Of a stretch of DNA of 64,000 nt, positions 51,640-64,000 are shown one piece after another. This DNA is from Apostichopus japonicus (lineage: Eukaryota; Echinodermata; Holothuroidea; Aspidochirotida; Stichopodidae). The notes under the pieces are model-generated. The model saw nothing but the letters and a program-made list of their open reading frames with translations. It ran no database searches and was not told where the DNA came from. The stretch spans positions 837,764 to 901,763 of the forward strand of contig NC_092583.1 in the NCBI RefSeq assembly GCF_037975245.1. The letters run 5' to 3'. How positions within the stretch are numbered: the stretch's first letter is position 1; each line of letters starts with the position of its first letter. A program made the position numbers and the translations under genes.

Positions 51640-51948
51640 AAAATATGATAAGGTTGGCTATTTGATAAGGTATATGATAAGGTTGATAAGATATATGATA
51701 AGGTGTGATAAGGTATGATAAGGTATGATAAGGTATATGATAAGGTTGATAAGGTATGATAAGATATGATAAGGCATGATAAGGTATGATCATGGTATGA
51801 TAAGATATGATAAGGTATGATAAGATATGATAAGGTATGATGAGGTTGATAAGGTATGATAAGATATGATAAGGTATGATGAGGTTGATAAGGTATGATA
51901 AGATATGATAAGGTATGATAAGGTATGATAAGGTATATGATAAGGTTG
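51640..51948. repeat. GATAAGGTAT minisatellite
   Basis: About 300 bases of 10-bp units GATAAGGTAT with variants GATAAGATAT, GATGAGGTT and GATAAGGTATAT. The phrase GATAAGGTTGGCTATTT occurs at both borders. Confidence 0.95.
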
Positions 51949-52764
51949 GCTATTTAAATCACCAGAGAGATATTATTTATATGCACAACTGGCACACTGT
52001 TATGACTGCCGGTGTCAATTCCTGCTGTAACCGTACTGGGGAGCAACGTCTTATAATCAACCGAGTACTTCTCCGATGGAAATAAACCCCAACAAAAAGT
52101 AACATATATTTCACCACTTTACACAGTTGTTACTCAGTAATTCTAGAGCAATAAAGTGATATGAATGAGAGCTGAACAAATTAGAGTTATGACTCATCTA
52201 TCAATTTTAAATTCGATATTAATAGCAATGTTATGTCTACTAAAGTGTACTTAATATATAGTAATGTATCGCCCCCCCCCCATCCCGCCCACCCACCATA
52301 TCCCATTCTATTCCAGGCCAGCCATGAATATACACCTTTAACCTACTTTGGTCACACCCTTACCATGTAGCCTCCCATAATCTCGTTATTTCATGTGAAC
52401 AGTAACTTTCTCACGCCGATCGCACATGCAGATTAGCAAGAAAAAGCTATTCAAGCAGTAAGTTCACCGTTGTATAAAGTGTAGGCCTATATTTAATATA
52501 TGAGTCACATGGTCATGGTCACATAGTAATTTGTGTGTGGGAAGTTCGCGTTAATGCAGACATTCAGATCTTGGTAGTTACTAATTATGTATGTACACAG
52601 TCACAGTCCCGATGCAAGGGGACTGGGGCTGAGAGCGGATCAGTCGTTTGGTAGTTTGGTTTTCGTGCCCAGGTTCTTTCCTGGGTGACTTTTTCTTAAA
52701 AAGTATCAGATCTTGGTAGTTACTAATTATGTATGTATGTATTACATAATATGTGTTTATTATT

Positions 52765-53435
52765 ATATGTTCACCTATGTGTTAGGTCATGTACACCTGT
52801 ACCCGAAGCTGTGTGAGTATGTTTGGTCTACAATATATTATTATATTGCTTCCTGTTCTTGTTAGCGTTGACTAGTTACGCATGCGTCATCATATGCACA
52901 GGCTTACCAAATACATAACCACATAATACATACCTTTGATATCTATATAACCACATAATACACACGGAAATAAGTAAACAATGAAAACAGGTTGAAAGAA
53001 TTGACATCTCCATACAATTAGTTCTCAATGCCGCAGGAAGATTGTTTAGACCGGCACGTGTGGGGGAAGGTCGGGGAGGGGTCTTTTATTGTTATCATGT
53101 TGACATATGTGTTAGGTCATGTATACCTGTACCCGAAGCTGTGAGTATGTTTGGTCTACAATATATTGTTATGTTGCTTCCTGTTCTTGTTAGCGTTGAC
53201 TCTTAATTGAAGCATGGGTCATCAAATGTGTTATATATGCACAGGCTTACCAAATATATAACCACATAATACACACGTGGTTACCTATATAACCACATAA
53301 CACACACGGAAATAAGTAAACAATGAAAACAGGTTGAAGGAAATGACATCTCCGTACAATCAGTTCTCAATGCCGCAGGAAGATTGTTAGACCGGCACGG
53401 CGTGGGTGGGGGAGGGTAGGGGAGGGAGGGGTAGT
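52765..53435. repeat. Tandem duplication of about 330 bp
   Basis: 52765-53090 and 53098-53435 share TATGTGTTAGGTCATGTA, CCTGTACCCGAAGCTGTG, TTGCTTCCTGTTCTTGTTAG and CAATGCCGCAGGAAGATTGT, in the same order. Each copy ends with a G-rich tract. Confidence 0.93.
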
Positions 53436-54359
53436 TTTCATAATAATTTCGATTTCCAGAATACTCCAGAAGATTTTCATCTTAATCATAAATGACCACA
53501 GAAACCAACACACACACACGCACAAGCACTTCACCAAAGCAAATGCTTATCTAATTTACTTGTTTGAGAGAATATAACTTTTGAAACGTATACCAAAAAT
53601 GTAAACAATGCGAACATGGTTATGGCGTTTACAGATTCACTTTACGTCCATACATCCAACCTAGGTGGGCCACAGATCACATAGAACACTGTACAGATGC
53701 CTATACTATTTGCCAAACTTCCATCTGTTGAAACAAGACCCCAAAGAAAATGTTTGCCATTCCAAATTCCTTACAGTGTTTCAAAATTGTATTGTTACGA
53801 GCTAGTCTTTGCGCCGAAAGCTGACTTACACACACACACATTTAAGAGTAAATATCTTGAAGTACAGGTGAGTGAGCCTCTCAATCATTTTGAATATTTA
53901 CTGGCTTTAAGAACAAGATAATTCTCTTAATTTAGTTCATTATAATTTAACTTTGGCTTATCTATAACGCTCTGTAAGTAATATAAGTCACAATCCCATC
54001 TACTCAGTTACAATGCATGTACGTAGGTATACTAGTCTGAAATATTGATACACTGTAGGCTATATTGGATAGGAGTTTTTCTTTCATTTTCATTATTATT
54101 ATGAACCAGGACCGAGAGATAGAGGCCTATGAATCACTATGGTTTGATACTTTCAAATGTCATTTTCTCTTAACCTTTACTTGATATGAGTACATACTTT
54201 GGTAGATTGTTGATTTGTATGTTTAACGGTCATCGAAGATAACGTTGAGAAAACCTCTGGATTATTCTAGGAGAAAACCAAACATTCCTAAAAAAAAGAC
54301 GTTCCTGTATAGCCTAGCATGACGGCTCGTCAACAGTATTTAGCCAAAATATACACAGG

Positions 54360-54500
54360 GATATATATAATTGAAATTGTAATGAGTTGGAAAATCCAGA
54401 ACAGTGAAAAACTTCCAGCCTCCACCGGGATTCGAACCCGGGCCTCCCGCTTTATATGCGGACACCCTAATCACTAGGCTATGGACGCTGATTGCAGGTC
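54360..54500 (-). repeat. tRNA-derived SINE head
   Basis: On the minus strand, a tRNA-like sequence begins GCGTCCATAGCCTAGTGATT (A box). It continues with an anticodon-like arm CCGC-ATATAAA-GCGG and B box GGTTCGAATCC, and ends TGGAGGC, which pairs with GCGTCCA except for one base. It continues into a non-tRNA body (GGAAGTTTTTCACTGTTC). The acceptor mismatch and attached body favour a SINE over a working tRNA gene. Confidence 0.75.
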
Positions 54501-54603
54501 CAGAGGTTCAGAGGAACACCATGCTCACCATGTTCACCCTGCTCATTAACCTGTCTGTATTTGTGCATGTTTTTGTCCCTTCTGTACTGTCACTTGTCAT
54601 TTA

Positions 54604-54645
54604 GCCTTTGAAGAAGATCCTGCTAGGATCAAAACGTCAGGCCAA
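54604..54645 (+). other. Degenerate hammerhead-like motif
   Basis: TTGAAGA is followed by a GATCCT-GCT-AGGATC hairpin and AAAACGTC. This layout parallels the hammerhead core CUGANGA, stem II, GAAAC. C3 and G12 are both replaced, so activity is unlikely. Such motifs are known in Penelope-like elements and retrozymes; no coding part of either was found here. Confidence 0.35.
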
Positions 54646-54904
54646 CTTACTTTTACACATATATTTTTATATACATATACTAATCATGATGGCTGAAGTT
54701 GTTGAAAATGTGCTATACCTAGCCTATATTGTTAACCCTTTTAATGTTTATCAGGATTGTTTTGGTCATTGTAATAAAGATGCACATTATGATATACAGT
54801 AATGCCTACATCACTCTTATACTGCGGTAACCCCAATCTTGCACATTGTTTGACTTGTCTTTTGTATAATCATGCCTTAATCTTTATTTTCTCACGCTTT
54901 GTTT

Positions 54905-55270
54905 AATATTGATTTATCACTGAATATTCATGTCGTATCTGACAATGTTTTTTTCTGATTTCTTTCGTACAGTGGTAAACTTCACAATACAAGCTTTAAC
55001 CAAACTATATACTCTACATATCATGACGTCGGTTACATACCTGGCGTAACATATATATTTCCCTTTGTCTATTACGTATAAAACTGGATTGAGCAATAAT
55101 AACTGGGGATTCCCTCAATGTAGTAACGAGGGATCCTAACGGAATTGGCATCATTTCCTATTTTCATAAGGAAATGACCATGGCACACTTTTAATTTTAC
55201 TATATTTAGTTATTCTATTTGTTTCCGTTGTAAACGTAGATATTACCTGGATGTTTGATAAGAAATAAAC
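54905..55270. repeat. Direct repeat, left copy
   Basis: Matches 57390-57695 in the same orientation: ATCACTGAATATTCATGTCG, CTGGATTGAGCAATAATAAC, CATCATTTCCTATTTTCATA and TATTACCTGGATGTTTGATA. It carries an extra segment of about 60 bases near 54,985 that the right copy lacks. Confidence 0.9.
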
Positions 55271-57389
55271 ATTCCTTTCTTGCTTGATGTTTACTTAATT
55301 TATTTATACAATGAATATTCATTATAGTTTATTTAACTTAGTTTACTTCCCATCAAGTTATACTTCCTATTACGAAAGTAAAAAGTAATAGTTTCACTTT
55401 CTGTTCCGCATTTGATATAGTTAAAGAAAGACAGTTGTGCAGCCCGTGTAGGTCGTCCATTTTCGCGGGAATTAATAACCGTCAGGTACGTGTGTTGTGA
55501 TGATAATGTCTTACACAAACAAACTTGGTTCCCCCTTTAGCTAGCTCTGGCAATAACACATTTCGTAATATATAGGTTTTTACATGACTAAAGTGTATGG
55601 AGAGTTCATAACGCTGATGGACATATTACTTAGGATTGCGATTCGAAAGTGATGATGCTACAAAAATGAAAAATGGGAAACGCCCTTCTAAACTTCTCAT
55701 GCCTCTGACTTGCGCAACGCATGCACGCACCCACGCATGCAAGCACCACACACGTGTGACAAATTTAAATACACGTGTATCTAGCAAATCAGGGAGCTAC
55801 AAGACTAAACTAAAACTACATTAAATTTTGTTGTAATTCTGGTCTAGGTTTTTTTCGCGCCAATTATGGCCCCATCTTGGATCCCTTCCGGCTTAAAATT
55901 TTTTTGCAATTCTTGAATCATCTCAAAACATTTCCTTCCATTCCATGAATTAATTGTCTGAATAAATTCTCATTATTATACTAACCGCTATGCTGTAGGC
56001 ATTAAAAAAAAAAACATGTCACATACTTCAAATAACCCAAGTGGTTTCAAAATTCTCTTAGTAACAAAATTATTTCAAAATAACACCACATGCTAAGTAC
56101 GCTACGCGAAATAAGCAAAGTGGGTTTATACGGTACATGCATATATAACGGGCTGGCAATGTACCCCTCCCACCCCACCCTCCGGAGTCCCTCTGGCTGG
56201 TCACACTCGTAATTACTACTCAGATCAAACCAAACCCTGTGAGTTTATGTACTTCAAGTTCTTGAAAAAGTGACATTATGATAATGTCCTTAAAATGTGA
56301 TTTCACAGCGTCCAATTGAATAGTTAACGATACCCCAGGGAAGGGGGGGGGTCGGTGGAGGCCGGGGCCGGGGAGGGACGGGGATTATACTATATCAGAT
56401 TTTGTGTTACTGTAAAATGTTATTGTAGTATATAGTATTTAAAACATCGATGACTTCGTCGCAGATATAAAAACTGAAATACATTGGTTACATACAACAC
56501 ACGTCACACTGTATCACGTACCATTATATATATGTATACAGTATACTAAAACATAACGTAAATATGAAATAAATGACGTCATCCTATATATATATAATTT
56601 AAAACAGTCTCGCAGCATTGTGATGACCCTCTAATGCTTAACATATGAAAGAAAGGTAATTTAATTCCAGGACAGCGACAATGGTTGCTCTTTCGTCATT
56701 CCTGTTTTGTTTTTTTGAAGCTGAAAGAGAACTTCTCTTTGTTATTCTAGATACTTTTACTTTCCAGGGTTTCGTATACGTTGCGGCTACTTTATTTTCT
56801 ATTAATGGATGTATGAAGTAATTAGTTTGTAGTAAACACTTGAAGGTCTGATGATTCACCTGAACTTAGGCAACACGAATTTGTTGTTATGTTCTGACAA
56901 AAAAGAAAAGAAAAGTTCGTTACAGTTAGGTGTGGTAGTGCGTGGGTTAGGACAAAGGGATCCCCCTTCGTTTGAAACATTTTATAACGAAATAACATGT
57001 TTTGTACAGTAGATGCTATAGTGTGGGTGGGGAATTCTTTCACATCTGTCAAATATATTCTGTAAAATCTTACTACTTGAAAATTCATGAGTGGAAAACT
57101 TGAACTTTATATGTAGAGTGTATGCTTGGTTAGTGCTATACAGAAGATGTACGTGGTTTATGTTTATATTCCTGTACTGTAGAATGGTGTTACTATGGAC
57201 TGCGAATACGAGATGAATCTTATCATTTTACTGCATTGGCGCAAGCTTTACTAACTAGTACAGGGACTAAACCTGCATTAAAACCTTAACGACACTTTGA
57301 GGGGTGGGGTACGGGTGGGTGGCGTTACGTTCCCCAAATATTCGCCTGCTCCTCAAATAGTTAATATTTTGTTTACACGCTTTTTTCAA

Positions 57390-57695
57390 TATTTATCACT
57401 GAATATTCATGTCGTATCTGACAATGTTTTTTTTTGTGATTTCTTTCGTGCAGTGGTAAACATGGCGTAATGTATATATTTCCCTTTGTCTTATAACGTA
57501 TAACACTGGATTGAGCAATAATAACTGGGGACTCCCTGTATTTAGTAACTAGGGATCCTAACGGAATCGGCATCATTTCCTATTTTCATAAGGAAATGCC
57601 CACACACTTTTTAATTTTAATATATTTATTTAATCTATTTGTTTCCGTTGTAAACGTATATATTACCTGGATGTTTGATAAGAAATCAACATTGC
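57390..57695. repeat. Direct repeat, right copy
   Basis: Right partner of 54905-55270, about 2.1 kb apart. The spacing and orientation could suit LTRs of a small element, but no primer-binding site, polypurine tract or coding sequence was recognised between them. Confidence 0.9.
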
Positions 57696-58723
57696 AAATG
57701 TCAAAAACTCTTTCTTATAGAAAAAAAAAACGTTTTGCTTTGCCCCCCCCCTCCCACCCTCTCCCATCCTCTTCAGAAAGAAATCTAGCTTCGCCCCAGG
57801 CTTAAGACCTATCAAAATTGTAATGAGGCACATTGTATATATTTCATTTTTTTCGGTAAGGAGCGGGAAATTAATTTAGGTTAGTATAAACCGAAATTTT
57901 ATAAAGACCTGCATTTAGTAGAATTCCGTTCAGTCAGTCTTCAGCTTCCCGGGTGAACCGGCGAAGTAACAAGGTTACTCCCGGCGAGGCAGGAGTTTGG
58001 AAGGATTAGCCAGGCCAAGGTATAGTGGTGGACAATACCGTGACTTGAGATCAGGGTACGTTAACACAGCATCATATTTACTTACTATATAAAAGTGTCC
58101 GTGATAGACTCTTCTTCCATTTTTAAGGTAAAGAGTCACCTAAGATATTGACTAGACATGTAAACCAAAGAACTTAACAGATCATGCACTCTCAGCCCCT
58201 GTAGCCTCCCGTTTACATTGAGAATGTAACAGTGTGATCATGGCGATGTTAAGTCGAATGGGTAACTTCACTGGGAGTGCGCAATTGTTTTCCCCTCCAT
58301 CACAATTGATTTATAGTTACGCCGCATTGATGCTTTGCGTGTTTTTTTGTTTTGTTTGGTCTATAAACTTAGAATAGTTTGAATAAAACTCACCGAGGCA
58401 ACACCCAAAAAAGACCACACGATCTGAGACAATATCCGGGAATTAAAAATTAAGACAGGGAAGAAATTAGCAATTTTTTTTGTTAGAAGGAAATAAATGT
58501 TCATATCTAAACTTGAATTCATTTCCTTGCTTTTTGTATGTAATGGTGATGTCGCATTTATTTTAACTTGGTATGCCTAAGTTATACTCTTCTGTGAGCT
58601 TTCTTTTCTTTGTTTTTAAATTAATGACAAATATTTCTAAATATATAGCGTTGCATTAGCATCACTCTCGTCGTGTTAATGCAAGCAGATCTAAGAAACA
58701 AAGAAAAACAATCAAACAAACCA

Positions 58724-58953
58724 AAAAATGATGATGATGATAATAATAATAATAATTACAATAATATTTACAATAATAATTATTATAATAACAATAATAA
58801 TAATATCATCAATAATAATAATTATAAAAATAATAATAATAAAAATGATAATAACAACAATACTACTACTACTACTACTACTACATATAACATAATAACA
58901 ACAATAATAATAATAACATCAATAATAATATTAATAATAATAATAATAAAACA
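58724..58953. repeat. (AAT)n-type microsatellite
   Basis: About 230 bases of AAT, ATA and ACT triplets. The Asn-rich reading frame across it is an artefact. Confidence 0.95.
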
Positions 58954-59932
58954 TTCATATAGCGCTTAAAACAGCCTGGAAGAGCAACGATCTACATACC
59001 TGTACAAAACCAGTTACACTATGACATATTAAGAAAAGAGCCTCATTCAAAAGAAACATCTTAAATAGAAAAGAGTAATATTACTAACATATTACTATTA
59101 TGACAAAACAATTTCTAAGCATGTTATGCATTATTTACTATTTATAAGTGCGAAATATACATGGGTGGGGTATATTTACATTCTCAGATTAGCTATTTTT
59201 GTAGAGGAGTATACTTATATAGTTTCAAACTATCAGTTTTTATGTAAATAAATCTTAAGAAGAATTCGGCAGTTTTGATTTGCCTTTTGATAAAAAATAG
59301 ACACAAATGTTGCCGGATATAAATAGAATGATGTAACATCTATAGTCAGGCGTAAACTCTATGTCTAAATTGTGTCATTTAATGCGTTCATTGTTCAATG
59401 AAGCAGCCTACTTCCCTGTTTCAATACTATACGGTATCGAAAGGTAATTCAAGTGGAGCTTTATACGCATGCGTATAACGCGTAACAGTAAAAGCATCTA
59501 CGTACATCCTTCCTGTAAGTGAAGTGCGTAGGCTTCATCACAGTACTTAAATCTAAATACTGGACAGATGTTACTTATTCTCTGAGAGGTCTTTCGGTGA
59601 AGAGGTGGAAGTGTTAATTACAGGCTGTTCCAAGGGTTCAATATTAAACTAGCTCTCTAAATTGAAGCTATATTAAAACGCCTATGTGAACTATAACACG
59701 TGTTTACGTGCCAGTCATATGATTCAAAGCTTGCAAAGTACTATTTAAGGATACTTGCAGAACGGAATTGCTTAATTAACAAGGAATGATCTAACCGCAA
59801 ATAAGACAGGGAGAGAAAAAGAAGAAGAGTTTGCAGTTTGTGAGATAAACGCTCCGTTGTATGGAATAATCGTACGATATTACTATAAACAGACGAATAT
59901 CACAGGAATTTAGTGAATTAACAGCAGCAAAA

Positions 59933-61934
59933 ATGAAGACATTTGACAGAAAACGAGAAAAGTCAAAGAAATATCTGAAGACCACAGGAGAGGTAAATAT
60001 TTATTTTCTTCATCTTTTCTTTTATCGGCGAAAATGTTCTGCTATACATCGAGTTTGGAAAGATATTTAATATTTTAGATCAACTGATAGATTATTATAG
60101 CTTGATAACTTTCGTATTGAATCCTTTACATTTTTCAACATTGTATTGATTGTGTATGTCATTGTATAAAGGTAATAGGGTACAACATTAATTGATGTAA
60201 CGAATTCCATACCTAAGGAATTAGTTAAAACAAAGGGATTGTATCAATAATATACCAAATTGGACACACTTTGTCTTTTGATGACACTTATTGTGGTGAA
60301 TAAAAGCCACATGCTATTATTATATAATCATTAATCATAAAATATTATTATTATTTAAAAACAATCCCCTGGTATTCAAGTATTGTATTAATGGAATCCT
60401 ACCTCTTGTTGATCATAGGAGTACCTATGTCTGTTACTACACAAAGTTGTATAGAGTTCTCCCAGGTTAGCCTAATCTGTTTGCCAGAGCCGGGATAATA
60501 TCCATGGATGAGTGATTCTATAATGTAAATTTAGAGTATTTAATATAGATACCACAGACAAATTTTTATCTCATTAAGACCTTCTGTTGCAGTTGCCCAG
60601 TGATACATATAAACAAAAAATAATATATAATCCTGTCAAACTGCAACACATCTTGCCATAAGCATAAGCCTATATACTTTGATGCCAAGGACTTAGGCCT
60701 ACTTAAGCTGTCGAATTGCAACAGTGGAAAAATATATTATGATTCGAAACATGACAGGACATTTTTCAAAATATGTTACAAATATGTCGTTCAAAGTTTA
60801 TTCCGATTGTCTGGAGCTGATTTCAGCTATCAGCATAAATTGAACCATACCCAGACACAACTCACTGAAGTTGCTACCTGAATTTATGAGGGACCTGTAT
60901 AACTCAATGTTATCAGACATAGTGTATGCAGGAATGTATAGCCTCGTGCAACTGCGTACTTATCACATGTCTCTTACAACTGTGCAGCATCGCATACACT
61001 CCCTCAGATTATGTGACGTCAATGCGCTTAAACTCCGACCCTCTTTAGAGAAGACACCGCTTAAAGCTAGTCTGAGGCAGCTACAAATCCTATGATCACA
61101 CGACTTAGGGGTTTATGGGTCGAGAGGGTTGTAATTCTAAAGGGTTTTGCTAGTGCCTGTATGACAACATTTATATGATGAATAGTATATTTTAGTGTTT
61201 CATTTGACAATTTCACAATGATGTCCGAAACTAAAATCCGAAAGTCGTAATTTTAAAGTTCTCCAGTTGAAAATATTAATAATAGCCTAATAGTAATATT
61301 ACAATGAAAATACGGTCATTGAAACAAATTTTGCGCAACCAATTTAAAACAAAAAAAAATCATTAATTACTCATTAACTTTATTTGGCGACAAAGCATAA
61401 GAAGTGAAAGGTTTAACTCATGCAATTAATTCTTAAGTAAACATTGTATAGGTGGATAAATTGCCAACTCAACTAAAAGAACTGACTGATCTATCTAGTT
61501 CATTCTCAAAAGAGTCTGCGCATTGGATGAAAGGTCATAGGTCAGAAATATTGACAAATAAAGTAATAGAATAATGAAAGAAATATTAAGCCACGGATAT
61601 TGGCTAATTTTCATTTTTGCACATGTCGATGATTGTCGAATTTATGTACAGATTATAGAAAAACTCGAAATATTTTAATACGCGGTCGTGATTTGATATA
61701 GTTATGAAATGACCATCAAAGCCACTTCCGGTTGCTGTTGACCCGCAACTGGGGCATAACCTTGCTTGTTCTAGTCTCACCTGTCACGGCGATTTTCCTT
61801 CCGTTGGCTAGTATTAAAACTTTAAAAAAAACACGAGGCCTGAATGTTTTTTCCCTCTCTTATTTCCTGCAGATACCAGAAGAAGTAAAGCAAGACAAAG
61901 GGATAAGATCAGAAGATTATGAGAACCCTAGAAG
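59933..61934 (+). CDS. Tentative 5' end of an unrecognised gene (2-3 exons)
   Basis: Exon 1 (59933-59992): ATG then 20 codons, MKTFDRKREKSKKYLKTTGE, with donor GTAAAT. Exon 2 (61873-61934): acceptor TTTCCTGCAG, then IPEEVKQDKGIRSEDYENPR with donor GTGGGT. A third segment (62215 to about 62286, acceptor CCTTTCAG, RLSYLSYSWEEQF) keeps the phase but is weaker. Charged composition and matching phases look like coding sequence. I do not recognise the family, and the rest of the window shows no clear continuation, so the gene would run past 64,000. Confidence 0.35.
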
Positions 61935-64000
61935 GTGGGTGGTTTCTTATTAAAACAATGGTTTCCTGACAATGGAATTTGATATCATGTGTTTGTTATT
62001 TAAAGGCACGTATGACACAGAAAACAAACTACTTTAATTTGACCTTATTTCGAAGCAGGGGAATTAATCATGTTAAAAAACATGAAGAAAATATGAGTCA
62101 TGAAATAAAATTGGAGTAAACATCTTTTAATCCTTCCTTAATGGAGTTATAAGAGTTATGTGAGTCACGGTAGTGTCCCAACACATGCCTAGTGACATGT
62201 CGCAATTTCCTTTCAGACTTTCTTACTTAAGTTATTCATGGGAAGAACAATTCATATGTTTAGCTTATCATAGTGCACTATATACGGTAAAACATTTTAA
62301 CAGAAAAGCGTTTATCTATAGTTTGCTTAAAAACATTTTTTTTTTCCTCGAAATTTTATTGATAACAACTTGCCTGTAGAAAACAACGTTTCACATCAGC
62401 TACTGGGCACTGACCCAACTTGATTGATCGATACACATCACAACGTGTATTTGAATAATTTGGCAATGCACTTTAGTTAAGTAATTGCAAATAGAGTGCT
62501 TATAGGTCAGCCCCAAACTGGTTAGGTTGTTCATAGTTGCAGCCTAACACAGGGTATCTTCATAGCAAAACATTCATTTGTGTAACCAATGAATTGTAAC
62601 ACGTGTATAGCTCACGCTTATCATTACAAACAATCCCGTGTACTTGACACACTGCTAATACTATACTAGTATAGGGCCAGCATTGAAACTAACTTCTCAA
62701 GGTAAATATATGACTGTTAATTGAACAGAAATGAATAGACTAACTGGTATTGATTCTTATCATTTCTGCCTTTGGATTAGTCTCGATTTTAGTCTCCAAT
62801 TGAACATGACTCACTGAAGTAAGCTATACTGTTCCCCTTATCTTACGTCCGATCAGTATATAGTAAATCTATTGTATAACTTCCACTTACATCCGGAATA
62901 CGAAATGTCAGGTCAATAGAGCCAGTGCTTACCGCTATACAGTTCATACAATAATAGGATATAATAGGATATTCCGTTTTCTCTTTCCGCTGCAAGTAAA
63001 ATAGACCTGGATTGGAATGAACACGTAATATGTTGCACGGAGGAATTGCCATAAACGGAAATATATATATTTATATAGAATATATAAACGTAGTTACGTC
63101 ATTATGACCCAAACATACAATCTCACAGAACAGGACGGAAGCATATATAGCCAAACGGGAAAATGACGAAAAACATAATGGAATTTTATTTTTGGAAGAT
63201 TTCAAAGACATTTCGACCTATGACAATAGGTTTGTTTATACCAAACGATGAGGCGCTAAATGCAGTCATAATTAATCATCATAGTTTCACAGACCTTGTC
63301 CATTATCTACAGTCTAAATGGACTGCACATACCTCTTCACTCCATGTAAGAAAGCTGATTGCAAACATCACCATCATCAAACACGTTGCCAGACACTGAG
63401 GTCATATCTGTTTTCACCACAAAGTTAACCTATTACAGATTGCTAGGATGTTTCAAACGTATACATACATACATACATTTCCTCAAGTTGTTCTTACTTT
63501 TCATCGTTTTCTCAGATATTGAGAAAGATTAAGTAATTCAATAAATAAAATTTAATGTAGTCAGGTTGGGAGTAAAATATGTTTAAATGTTTGGCTACAT
63601 GTGACCATTTGTTCGTAGATCTAGCATATTTCCAGCATATTGACTGGGCAACCATTATTCGGTGGTTGTAGTATTTTTGGCGCTAACTCTCAACGGTAAC
63701 AAAATAACCTACGCAACGCCCTGCATAGAAACCGAAAGTAAAGTGTGGGTTGAGTCCTGATATGTGAACAACAACACAGAAACCTTGGAACGCCAGAAGT
63801 TACAACATCCTGTTCAACAGTTGTAGGACTCTATAAGTTATGTCCGTTAGAGATCAAGTTAATGACATCAGTTTAAGTATAGGTGGAATGTCCCATCAAT
63901 TACCAGATGTTGAAATATTCGAACGGAAATTGTTGATTTTGACTTCCTACTGCAATACGTAGTCGTTGCTATGCGACTAAGCCCGTTTGTTTGTACAAAT

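Larger units (their letters stand above)
43846..59932. other. Long intergenic region
   Basis: About 16 kb without a recognisable conserved coding exon. It holds the transposon remnants, SINE sequence, duplications and simple repeats listed separately, plus many plus-strand G-tracts (near 44,563; 45,492; 46,090; 46,725; 47,233; 50,755; 51,044; 56,345). A frame at 53697-53921 and others under 100 codons show no recognised domain. Confidence 0.5.

Noticed and set aside
54427..54500. Functional tRNA gene
   Set aside because: Acceptor-stem mismatch, unusual anticodon arm and an attached non-tRNA body indicate SINE sequence.
58673..58969. Asn-rich 98-residue frame
   Set aside because: It is the AAT microsatellite.
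60871..61095. 74-residue frame (LVQLRTYHMSLTTVQHRIHS)
   Set aside because: It faintly recalls transposase helix-turn-helix text, but there is no supporting context, so no call was made.

Overview
This window is animal nuclear DNA. It has multi-exon genes with GT-AG introns, no operons, many microsatellites and small transposon remnants, and AT-rich intergenic DNA. The protein families and the gene order suggest a marine invertebrate, probably a deuterostome such as an echinoderm or hemichordate, but the sequence alone does not settle the species.

Layout. (1) 1-16,238, minus strand: the 5' part of an axonemal inner-arm dynein heavy chain of the DNAH7/3/12 group. Nineteen coding exons, the last one cut by the window edge, encode about 917 N-terminal residues (tail and start of linker); the motor lies beyond position 1. 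(2) 19,667-24,143, minus strand: a complete FKBP14-like ER peptidyl-prolyl isomerase with signal peptide, FKBP domain, two EF-hands and a KHDEL end. It has two alternative last exons of identical length. (3) 25,956-43,464, plus strand: a complete PLEKHA8/FAPP2-like glycolipid transfer protein of 505 residues in 13 exons (PH domain, linker, GLTP domain with all five sugar-headgroup residues). (4) 43,465-59,932: about 16 kb of intergenic DNA with transposon remnants, tRNA-derived SINE sequence and duplicated segments. (5) 59,933-61,934 (perhaps 62,286), plus strand: a tentative 5' end of an unrecognised gene.

FKBP14 and PLEKHA8 lie head to head, about 1.8 kb apart between start codons. From memory, this is also their arrangement in human 7p, so the block may be an old divergent pair. 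Together the genes cover ciliary motility, ER protein folding and Golgi glycolipid transport; there is no sign of a shared pathway.

The most unusual signal is that tandem duplications repeatedly capture splice sites. A dynein intron is built almost wholly of about 15 copies of a 66-bp unit carrying the upstream exon end plus its 5' splice site. The last PLEKHA8 intron holds two extra 140-bp copies of the 3' splice site and exon start, each ending in a stop codon. A decayed exon copy lies upstream of PLEKHA8 exon 11, and FKBP14 carries duplicated terminal exons.

Exon boundaries were found by eye from splice consensus, reading phase and family conservation. They fit phase throughout, but single-base slips are possible.
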